A stretch of DNA of 64,000 bases, taken from assembly GCF_025128095.1 (NCBI RefSeq), contig NZ_JAHLYT010000048.1, forward strand, positions 149,148 to 213,147, in the 5' to 3' direction. Position numbers and translations under genes: made by a program. A model generated the notes under the pieces. The model saw nothing but the letters and a program-made list of their open reading frames with translations. It did not search any database and was not told where the DNA came from. This document shows, one piece after another, positions 53,529 to 60,797 of this stretch. Each line of letters starts with the position of its first letter. Position 1 is the first letter of the stretch. Origin of the DNA: Synechococcus sp. CS-1328 (GTDB lineage Bacteria; Cyanobacteriota; Cyanobacteriia; PCC-6307; Cyanobiaceae).

Positions 53529-56290
53529 CAATAGGTGCCGGGCTCAGTGGCCCCGAGACCGGCACTCTTGCTTGCGGCACTGCCGGCATCAGGGCCATCA
53601 CAGCGGCGGACCAGCCCGCTGCCGCCATCGATCTCCAGCCAGTCGTCGTTCTGCAGCAGGGCGCTGAGGCCGGCGAGCTCGGTGACCATCGGCAGCCCCA
53701 GCTCCCGCGCCACGATCGCCACATGGGAGAGCACGCTGCCCCGCTCCACCAGCAGGGCACAGGCCTGGGAGAAGAGCAGCACCCAGCCCGGATCGGTGCA
53801 GGCGGCCACCAGGATGCGCGGTTCGTTGGCGGTGGCCCCCGGACCATCCAGCCAGGCCCGGGGATTGCTCACCAGCGCCACCCGGCCCCGCACGCGCCCG
53901 GGGGAACAGGCCGTGCCCTGCCACTGGGCTTCAGCGCTGGATGCTGCCACTTGTTCTGCGGCTGATTCTGCCGTCGGATCCCTGGGATCGCTGCTGGGAG
54001 AGGCTTTCTCCGGAGGCGGTGGCAGGTCGAGAGCAGGCAGGCCCCGGGTTTCGAAGCGCCGCGGTAGGGGCGGCTGACGGCAGTGCCGCTGCCATTCGGC
54101 GCGACGCATGGCCACGAGGCCGCGCAGGTCTGTGGTGGTGCCATTGCCCTCCACCACCGCCATCACCTCGTCCACCTCCAGGAAGAACACATCCTCGGGG
54201 CGATCGAGCCGATCGAGGGCGGCCAGGCGACGGCCCAGCTCCAGCAGCAGGCGACGGGCCAGGCCGAACACGCGGGTGCGTTCGAAGCGCAGGTTCTCTC
54301 GGTTTGCCACCAACCGCCGCAGCTGGCGACGCAGGGCGAACAGCAGCCAGCGCTGGGGCCCGCGCAGGGCCAGCGCTGGCTGGATCGATGCCGAGGCCTG
54401 CGCCCGTGGAGCGGCCGGTCCCGAGGAAGATCCCTGTTGGCGTCGCGCCGTCAGCGCAGCCGCAGAAGCAGCAGCGGCCCCGAGGGTGCGCAGCAGCGGC
54501 AGGGGATCGTCGTTGAGGGTGAGGCTCTCAAGTTTGAGCTCCTCCAGGCAGCGATCGCCGAACACGGCGAGGTAGTCGTTCAGCGGAGCTTCCAGCTCGG
54601 GCACCGTGGCCAGGGCGCGGCGGATGGCCGGCAGGGAGCCGCGGCGCAGCAGGGCCACCAGATCAGGCCGCTCCACGTCCAACTCCAACACCAGCGCCGC
54701 CATCGCGGCGATGCGACGCGGCGGTTCGCTGCTGATCACCGATCCGATCTCGCTGATCCAGGTATTGCGCAGGCCCCCGCCGGCATCGAGGCCCCAGCGT
54801 TCCAGCAGGCGGCCCAGAACGCCGTGCAGCACCATCGCATAGAAGTCGTTGATCAGGGGCGCATCCCAGCGGTTGAGCAACTCCGCTTCGATGGCGCGGT
54901 AGCGCTCCACCAGCTGATCCGGACGGGCTTCCGCCAGCGCCGTGGCCTCGTGCGCCCCGGGCAGCACCCGATCCAGCCGGGCCAGAAAGTTGCGCTTTCG
55001 CCGCTCCAGGGTGAGGTAGTTGCCCAGCAGGGAGCCGCTCGCCCGCACCAGCCGCAGCAGATCCCGCAGGGGATGGACCGGGGGCTCCAGCCGCAGCTGC
55101 TCCCGTTGACGGGGCTCCAGCGGCTGCTGCACCCCCAGCATCTGCTCGAGGAAGGCGGCATTGAGGGCATACCCCGGCAGCAGCGACAGCACCCGATACC
55201 AGCTGTGGAGGTTGTAGTAGATCTGCCCCTCCAGGAAGCCGATCATGGTGGCGAACACCCGCCGGTGCCGGCGCACGCGGCTGGCGGGCACGCCCATGAA
55301 CAGACAGAACTGGGTGTAGACCTCCGTGTAGGCCTTGCGGGCGAAGGAGAAGGTGAGCGGGGTGGTGACACCGCTGTAGCTCTCCACGATGTTGCTGTTG
55401 TCCCAGAGCGCCACAACGCCGTCTGGATCCGCAACCCGCGCGATGGTGGTGATCGGGCGGGCCTGCAGCAGCCAGAGGCGCTCCGGCTCCCCTGGTCGCT
55501 CCGGTGCCTCCAGTGCCCATTCCACGTCCTGGGGTGCGCCGCAGTCGCGGGCGACCTTACGCACCAGGTGATGCACCGCCAGCAGACGGGTCCTGTCCAG
55601 CAGGGGCCGGCCGGCCTGGAGGGGGCGACTCTCCAGGACCCGGTCGTCCCAGCTGAGGCGGTACTGGTCGCCCTCGGCCGTTCCCGCCAGCAGATCGGCG
55701 GCCACACCCGCCACCGCCTGGATCAGGGTGACGCCCCGCTGACCGGTGAGCGGATCGGCGCTGAACGCCACCCCGGCCACCAGGGGCCGGCGCATCGGTT
55801 GCACCAGCAGGGCTGGCGCTGTGACGGGGGTTGGGGTGGAGGTTGCTGCCGAGCTGTAGGCACGCACCGACGGCTCGAACGCCGAGGCCCACACCGCCAG
55901 CACTGCTCTAGCGAGGTCCTGAGGTTCGACGTCCAGTACGGAGGTGTATTGCCCCGCAAAGCTGCGCTGCCGCCCGTCTTCCAGGGGCGCGGAAGACCGC
56001 ACCGCCAGGCGGCCACCATCACGTACAAGAGGTTGCACGGCCAGGCGCATTTCGGCCTCCAGCCAGTCGGGCAGGCGGCGGGGGCAGGGGTGGTCGGGTT
56101 CCAGGGCCAGGGAGAACGCCTCCGGCAGGATCACAAGTCCTGGCCCCACGGGATGGCCCAGGCCTGCCAGCCGGCGCAGGGCAGCGGCTTTACCGCCCAG
56201 TTGTGTTGCCAGGGCCTCCTCCCGTTCTCTGGTGGCCTCAGGCTCTCCATCGAGGGGGCGCCACCAGGCCGCGTGTCCTTGCACCTGCAT
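53528..56290 (-). CDS. Dikinase of the rifampin-phosphotransferase/PEP-synthase family
   Basis: A 920-aa three-part phosphotransferase. An N-terminal ATP-grasp domain (about 1-300) has LGGKAAALRRLAGLGHPVG, LAVRSSAPLEDGRQRSFAGQ and WLLQARPI. A long helical middle domain follows. The C-terminal swivelling His domain (about 820-920) has GTACSPGRVRGRVALV and RGSVLSHVAIVARELGLP, whose His would carry the phosphate. No PEP/pyruvate TIM barrel is present. This ATP-grasp, middle, His order is that of rifampin phosphotransferase, so a small molecule or lipid hydroxyl is the likely acceptor. It is 2 bp after the UbiA gene. Confidence 0.82.
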   Translation of the reverse strand: MQVQGHAAWWRPLDGEPEATREREEALATQLGGKAAALRRLAGLGHPVGPGLVILPEAFSLALEPDHPCPRRLPDWLEAEMRLAVQPLVRDGGRLAVRSSAPLEDGRQRSFAGQYTSVLDVEPQDLARAVLAVWASAFEPSVRAYSSAATSTPTPVTAPALLVQPMRRPLVAGVAFSADPLTGQRGVTLIQAVAGVAADLLAGTAEGDQYRLSWDDRVLESRPLQAGRPLLDRTRLLAVHHLVRKVARDCGAPQDVEWALEAPERPGEPERLWLLQARPITTIARVADPDGVVALWDNSNIVESYSGVTTPLTFSFARKAYTEVYTQFCLFMGVPASRVRRHRRVFATMIGFLEGQIYYNLHSWYRVLSLLPGYALNAAFLEQMLGVQQPLEPRQREQLRLEPPVHPLRDLLRLVRASGSLLGNYLTLERRKRNFLARLDRVLPGAHEATALAEARPDQLVERYRAIEAELLNRWDAPLINDFYAMVLHGVLGRLLERWGLDAGGGLRNTWISEIGSVISSEPPRRIAAMAALVLELDVERPDLVALLRRGSLPAIRRALATVPELEAPLNDYLAVFGDRCLEELKLESLTLNDDPLPLLRTLGAAAASAAALTARRQQGSSSGPAAPRAQASASIQPALALRGPQRWLLFALRRQLRRLVANRENLRFERTRVFGLARRLLLELGRRLAALDRLDRPEDVFFLEVDEVMAVVEGNGTTTDLRGLVAMRRAEWQRHCRQPPLPRRFETRGLPALDLPPPPEKASPSSDPRDPTAESAAEQVAASSAEAQWQGTACSPGRVRGRVALVSNPRAWLDGPGATANEPRILVAACTDPGWVLLFSQACALLVERGSVLSHVAIVARELGLPMVTELAGLSALLQNDDWLEIDGGSGLVRRCDGPDAGSAASKSAGLGATEPGTY

Positions 56291-56292
56291 GG

Positions 56293-57252
56293 TCAGAAGC
56301 GTCCCACCAGCCATCCAGGCCAGCCCAGGCTGAGGTAGAGGGCCAGGATCCACACGGCTGTCGCCAGGGCCAGGGGTTCGGCGCCCCCCTCAGCGGCACC
56401 TTCGAGCACGGTCGGTAGCCGGCGCAGCCGCAACCGGAGCACCACCAGCAGCGGCAGCAGCACCAGTGCCACCACGGTGCCACGGCCGGCCGTCGCGCCA
56501 TCCCCGAGAGCCATGGCGGCCAGAAAGGCCGCCCCGCCGGAGGCCAGCACGCAGCACCACCAGAGGGTCAGGGCCGGCCGCAGACCCCAGAGGGCACTCC
56601 AGGTCTCGACCCCCGGCTCTTCGGCGATCGGTGCCCGGATCTTGCGACCGAGTTCGATCACCAGCCCGGCCAGATAGGCCGTGAGCAGATAGAGCGCCAG
56701 AGGGACCAGCGGCAACGCCCCGCCCTGGACGGCACCGCTCTGCAGCGCGAGCAGCAGCAGGGCCAGCAGCGGCACGATCACCATGTGGCTCAAGACGTAG
56801 ACCACCAGGTGGGCCTTGAGCCAGCGGCGACAGCCGAATTCGGCGCACATCAGCAGCAGGTAGCCCCCGAGCACGGCCAGAGCCCCCAGAGCCGTGGGCG
56901 CGATCGCCAGCACCAGGGCCAGCTGCAGGGCCGCGGCCACCACCCCCACCCCGGCCAGCTCCCGCAGGCTCACCAGTCCGCGCGGCACGGCCCGGTAGGG
57001 CCGCCAGCGGCGGTCGTCGTCCAGGTCCTTGAATTCATCGGCGATGCGCATCTGCAGAAACAGCAGCAGGGCCACCACCGATCCGGCCAGCAGCGCCGGA
57101 ATGCTGGCGGTACGGGCCTGCAGGGCGGCGCCGTAGCCCACGGCCGCGCTGCTGAACACCAGGATCAGCGGCCCATGCTTAGCCAGCGGAAAGCGTTCCC
57201 GCTGGTATTGCCACAGCCGCAGCGCCAGGGGGTATCGGATCACCCCGGTCAT
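56293..57252 (-). CDS. UbiA-superfamily prenyltransferase-like membrane protein
   Basis: A 319-aa protein with about eight membrane helices. The first Asp-rich motif is RIADEFKDLDDD near residue 70, as in UbiA enzymes that bind prenyl diphosphate with Mg. The second motif, usually D-x3-D, is replaced by VIELGRKIRAP followed by GVETWSALWG. A subgroup of UbiA-like proteins shares this variant. It would act in the plasma or thylakoid membrane on an isoprenoid or other lipid phosphate. The ATG at 57252 overlaps the stop of the small membrane gene before it (ATGA). Confidence 0.8.
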   Translation of the reverse strand: MTGVIRYPLALRLWQYQRERFPLAKHGPLILVFSSAAVGYGAALQARTASIPALLAGSVVALLLFLQMRIADEFKDLDDDRRWRPYRAVPRGLVSLRELAGVGVVAAALQLALVLAIAPTALGALAVLGGYLLLMCAEFGCRRWLKAHLVVYVLSHMVIVPLLALLLLALQSGAVQGGALPLVPLALYLLTAYLAGLVIELGRKIRAPIAEEPGVETWSALWGLRPALTLWWCCVLASGGAAFLAAMALGDGATAGRGTVVALVLLPLLVVLRLRLRRLPTVLEGAAEGGAEPLALATAVWILALYLSLGWPGWLVGRF

Positions 57253-57737
57253 GGCTGGGCTTCGGTTGGGCGGGAATCGGCGGGGCGGGAATCGGCCAGG
57301 GCCGCCTCGATCTGCACCGGACTCCAGCCGCCACGGGCCAGATCCTGGCGGATCCGCTCCGGTGCCATGCCCTGCTGCCGGGCACGGCCGACATAGGTGG
57401 TGAGCCGCGTCACCACCGGGTCGCTGCCCGTCGTTGGCAGGGTCAGTGGCCGCCGCAGTGGGCTGGGCAGGATCAGATTCAGCATCCAGCCGATCAGCAG
57501 GGCCAGGCCAAGCCAGAACACCCCGCCGATTCCGGCCGTGCAGACCACCGAAACAAACAGAAGTCCTGCGGCATTCCCCAGGGATCCTGTCATCACTACC
57601 AGGCCGATCAGCAGCACCGGCATGCCCAGCAGCAGCAGCCACAGCACGGCTTGCAGCGATGGGGCCTGCCGTCTGGGTCCGGGGCGCTGGGATGGCGTGC
57701 CCGGCAGTGACGGCGGCGGTGGAGAGGCGGAGGTCAT
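57249..57737 (-). CDS. Small membrane protein with C-terminal helical motif
   Basis: A 162-aa protein. A Pro-rich N-terminus leads into two hydrophobic segments (LLLLGMPVLLIGLVVM and CTAGIGGVFWLGLALLIGW). A soluble C-terminus contains ERIRQDLARGGWSPVQIEAAL, a helical motif shared by many small bacterial membrane proteins. The last residues include a duplicated ADSRP unit produced by a 15-bp repeat. It couples into the UbiA gene by an ATGA overlap. Function unknown. Confidence 0.7.
   Translation of the reverse strand: MTSASPPPPSLPGTPSQRPGPRRQAPSLQAVLWLLLLGMPVLLIGLVVMTGSLGNAAGLLFVSVVCTAGIGGVFWLGLALLIGWMLNLILPSPLRRPLTLPTTGSDPVVTRLTTYVGRARQQGMAPERIRQDLARGGWSPVQIEAALADSRPADSRPTEAQP
57268..57296 (+). 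repeat. 15-bp tandem duplication at the 3' end of the small membrane gene
   Basis: Two copies of gggcgggaatcggc with a period of exactly 15 bp, encoding ADSRP twice near the C-terminus. Confidence 0.75.
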
Positions 57738-57817
57738 GGACTGGTGGTGCGGGCCAGAGTGCGGAGGATCGGAGCAGTTCGGCTGGGCAGTGATGGGCCG
57801 TTCAGAGATGGGGCAGT

Positions 57818-58837
57818 TCAGAGATGGTTGTCGATCACGATGTCCCAGTAGCGAACGAAGCAGATGATCAGGGCCAGATAACAGGGAATCGCAAAGGCGA
57901 TTTCAATCGGAGCCCCCAGCAGCGGAATCGTGAACCCCGAGAAGTTCGCCACGGCGCTGGCTCCATAGACCCGCATCCCCAGGCTCCAGAGGGTGTATTC
58001 GATCGGCAGGGCGATGGCCGTGGCCACCATCAGCGCCAGCACGAATCTCTGAGCGATCGGACGGTGGGCAAAATAAGACGACACAACGGCGGCGGTGATG
58101 GCGATCACCAGGATCCAGAGGCCGCTCATCAACACACTGATGTCGCGATAGAGCATCGACCAGGCCGGAAACCCGCGGTTTTCAACCATGGGCTCCACCA
58201 TCACCTCAAACAGCAGCACCGCCACCAGGGTCAAGCCCAGGCCCCGACCCCAGTGAATCCGCCGCATCGGCAGCAGCAACGGATCCTCCAGCACCAGGCA
58301 CCAATACTTGTAGAAGCTCAGCACCAGGGAGGTGAACACGGGCACGTAGAACAGCAGCTGCAGCGGCACACCAGCCACGAAGCCCCCCACCACGGCATCC
58401 AGCACCTCGGGCGCATAGCTGCGAATGCCCAAGTGCACCACTAGAATTTCCAGGGGCAGAGTGAGTAGCGTGATCACCAGCAGTTGCAGGGTGAAGCGTC
58501 GCCAGGCTCGCCAGCGGGGCCGGAGTTGGTCGATGATCTCCACCACCAATAGGAAAAAGACGCTCCAACCGAAGGTGAGGATCCAGCTGACATCCTGGTA
58601 CAGATAGGCCCAGCGGCCAAGGTGGGCGTTGTGCCACATCGGCGCGGTGAACAGCTCGAAGATCAGCACCCCCACGGCCATCAGACCCAGCCGGCTCGGT
58701 ATCCGATCCCGGAAGCGCGCCAGCCAGACGAGCGCCGCCAGGCCGAGCAGGATCACGGCGGCCACGAAGCCGGCGGCGGCACCGGTGAGGCTGCGATCCA
58801 CCGCACAGGCGGTGAGCAGCAGGGGGGTCAGGACCAT
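57818..58837 (-). CDS. Polytopic membrane protein with internal duplication, unknown function
   Basis: A 339-aa protein with about ten helices made of two similar halves. GVLIFELFTAPMWHN with WAYLYQDVSWILT in half 1 matches AVLLFEVMVEPMVEN with WSMLYRDISVLMS in half 2. LPLEILVVHLGIRSYAP matches LPIEYTLWSLGMRVYGA, and PLQLLFYVPVFTSLVL matches PIEIAFAIPCYLALII. Repeated Glu, His and Arg/Tyr positions inside the membrane suggest an active site or transport path. I do not recognise the family; an isoprenoid or lipid-acting enzyme would fit the neighbours. Its start overlaps the radical SAM gene by 10 bp. Confidence 0.7.
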   Translation of the reverse strand: MVLTPLLLTACAVDRSLTGAAAGFVAAVILLGLAALVWLARFRDRIPSRLGLMAVGVLIFELFTAPMWHNAHLGRWAYLYQDVSWILTFGWSVFFLLVVEIIDQLRPRWRAWRRFTLQLLVITLLTLPLEILVVHLGIRSYAPEVLDAVVGGFVAGVPLQLLFYVPVFTSLVLSFYKYWCLVLEDPLLLPMRRIHWGRGLGLTLVAVLLFEVMVEPMVENRGFPAWSMLYRDISVLMSGLWILVIAITAAVVSSYFAHRPIAQRFVLALMVATAIALPIEYTLWSLGMRVYGASAVANFSGFTIPLLGAPIEIAFAIPCYLALIICFVRYWDIVIDNHL

Positions 58838-60033
58838 GACGACGGCTCAACCGATGGAACAGTGGTGGCCGCACCGCCGCGCACCGTGGGTTTGGCGCGA
58901 AACTCGGAATCCTTCACCTTGCAGCCGCCCCACTTGGCCCGCTGGAAATCAGGATCGTCGCTGAGGCGCTGCCAGACGCGCCAGAGCGGTTCCTGCACGG
59001 CATTGCCGAAGATGGCGTGGTTGAAATCACACGACATCACATCGCCATAGGGTGAGAGATAGAAGTAGCTGGTGCCGCAGGCGCAGCCCACACTGCGGTG
59101 GCTGCTGATGTAAGCCGAGAACACCACGCCTGGATAGCGGGGATCCGCATTCCAGCGATCGGCCGAGCGGATCATCCGCTCCACCCAGTCGTCGCCGCCG
59201 GCATGGCCCTCGCGATCCACCAGATCATCGCGGTGCTGCAGCCGACCGCTGGGCAATGCATCGAAGACCAGCACTTCGTGGGCACCGACCTGACGGGCCA
59301 GCTCCACCAGCCGCTCCAGTTCGCCGGCGGCATAATCCTCCGGGGTGAGGGTGGCCGAGATCCCCACCGACAAGCCCTGCCGGCGTGCCGCCCGCAGCCC
59401 CTGCAGGGCTCGATCGAATAACCCCGGCAGCCCCCTGCGCTGGTCATGCCGAGCCGCATCGGCGGCATCGAGGCTCACGTAGACGCTGTCGAGGCCGGCG
59501 CGGCGCAGGGCCACCGCCTGTTCCGCCAGGTGCCAGCCATTGGTGAACAGCAGCACGGTGGAGAGATCCTTGTTGACGCTGCGGATGATCTCGCTCAGAT
59601 CTGGTCGCTGCAGCGGTTCACCGCCCACCAGGTTGATGATCGAGACGCCCAGCTCCTGAGCCTGCCGGATCAGATCCCGGGTCTGCTCAAGGTTGAGCAG
59701 CGGGCGGCCGGGATCCTCAACGCCCTCATAAAAGCTGCAGTGGCTGCAGCGAGCATTACAGCCGTCGGTGACGGCCAGACTCATCAGATTGGGGATGTTG
59801 CGATTCTGGATGCCGCGGTAAAGGGTGCGGGCGATGAAGTGATGGGCCGGGCGGCTGAACAGTGCCGGGGTGGAGAGGGAATAAACAGGAAATCCATCAC
59901 GAAAATGGATGATCTTGCTGTGATTCAGATAGATGCGGTAGAGCACATCCACGAAATCATGGGCACTGCCCAGGCCATGGCTGAGCAGGAACCAGCTCAG
60001 CCGTAACTTCCGCAGCTGGGCCAGTCCGCGCAT
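58828..60033 (-). CDS. Radical SAM enzyme with Twitch/SPASM-like C-terminus
   Basis: A 401-aa radical SAM enzyme. The iron-sulphur motif C-x3-C-x2-C is in VTDGCNARCSHCSFYEG near residue 90. NLVGGEPLQRPDL (the GGE motif) and VYVSLDAADAARHD follow, and a later strand carries SVGISATLT. The C-terminal part has VGCACGTSYFYLSPYGDV, then MSCDFNHAIFGN, with extra cysteines that could bind an auxiliary cluster. The first 85 residues are an unusual leader (LSHGLGSAHDFVDVLYRIYL). The substrate is unknown. It is the first gene of the nine-gene minus-strand run; the ATG at 60033 is chosen because the preceding 20 codons precede no conserved segment. Confidence 0.85.
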   Translation of the reverse strand: MRGLAQLRKLRLSWFLLSHGLGSAHDFVDVLYRIYLNHSKIIHFRDGFPVYSLSTPALFSRPAHHFIARTLYRGIQNRNIPNLMSLAVTDGCNARCSHCSFYEGVEDPGRPLLNLEQTRDLIRQAQELGVSIINLVGGEPLQRPDLSEIIRSVNKDLSTVLLFTNGWHLAEQAVALRRAGLDSVYVSLDAADAARHDQRRGLPGLFDRALQGLRAARRQGLSVGISATLTPEDYAAGELERLVELARQVGAHEVLVFDALPSGRLQHRDDLVDREGHAGGDDWVERMIRSADRWNADPRYPGVVFSAYISSHRSVGCACGTSYFYLSPYGDVMSCDFNHAIFGNAVQEPLWRVWQRLSDDPDFQRAKWGGCKVKDSEFRAKPTVRGGAATTVPSVEPSSWS

Positions 60034-60095
60034 CGTGCCGCAACGTTCCGACTCTTCAAGGTATGGGGCCCGTCTGCGCTTGGACGTTTCCAACG

Positions 60096-60125
60096 ATTAT
60101 CTTAAGAAACCCTTTGGCGCACCAA
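60096..60125 (-). promoter_or_regulatory. Candidate promoter of the nine-gene run
   Basis: On the minus strand, TTGGTG (60125-60120) and GATAAT (60101-60096) are separated by 18 bp, resembling -35 and -10 boxes. Transcription would begin about 50 bp before the radical SAM start codon. Position and spacing are the only support. Confidence 0.3.
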
Positions 60126-60261
60126 TAGTTTCGCGTCAAGCGCCTGCCCAGTCACTGCCTGCTCAGTGGCAGCGGGAAGGGGCCCAGCCAATTGAAGGGC
60201 TTGGCGTGGCTTGGTTGTCCGCAGCCTGATGTCCGCGGCCTGGGGACTGGGTGGTCTGGTC

Positions 60262-60750
60262 TCAGCGGTAGTTCTCGAACTGAAGCGGCACCTCGAGATC
60301 TTCGCTCTTGAGCAGGGCGATCACCTGCTGGAGATCGTCTTTGTTCTTGCCGGTGACCCGCAGGCTTTCGCCCTGGATCGCCACGGTGACCTTCTTGATG
60401 GTGTCGCGCACCTTCTTGCTCAGCGATTTGGCCAGCTCCGGGCTGAGACCCTTGCGGAGGGTCACCACCTGCCGCACCCGGTTTCCACCGGCCGGTTCGG
60501 GAGTCTGGAACTCGAAGATCTTGAGCGAAAGATCCCGTTTGGTCGCCTTCTGGCGCAGCACGTCTTCCACCGCCTGCAGGGTCATGTCGCTGGCGGTGGT
60601 GATCACCAGGCTGGTGTCCTCCAGCTCGATTTCGGTGCCGGAGTCTTTGAGGTCGTAGCGCTGGATCACCTCGCGGCGCACCTGATCAATGGCGTTCACC
60701 AGCTCCTGGCGATCGAAATCGGACACGACATCGAAGGAGTAGGAGCTCAT
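60262..60750 (-). CDS. YajQ family cyclic-di-GMP-binding protein
   Basis: A 162-aa protein of the YajQ (UPF0234) family, made of two ferredoxin-like domains. The start SSYSFDVVSDFDRQELVNAI and the end RVTGKNKDDLQQVIALLK with LEVPLQFENYR are the family hallmarks. In Xanthomonas, YajQ binds c-di-GMP and controls transcription; it also binds nucleic acid or nucleotides in other bacteria. Next to it is a GGDEF protein on the same strand, so a signalling role is plausible, but YajQ is widespread and may be housekeeping. Confidence 0.93.
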   Translation of the reverse strand: MSSYSFDVVSDFDRQELVNAIDQVRREVIQRYDLKDSGTEIELEDTSLVITTASDMTLQAVEDVLRQKATKRDLSLKIFEFQTPEPAGGNRVRQVVTLRKGLSPELAKSLSKKVRDTIKKVTVAIQGESLRVTGKNKDDLQQVIALLKSEDLEVPLQFENYR

Positions 60751-60797
60751 TCGCGCAGAGAGTGAAGGCCTGGGGGAAATCGTATGTGTCCGGCGGC

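Noticed and set aside
54083..56338. 751-codon plus-strand open frame
   Set aside because: Antisense to the dikinase gene, which has intact ATP-grasp and His-domain motifs.
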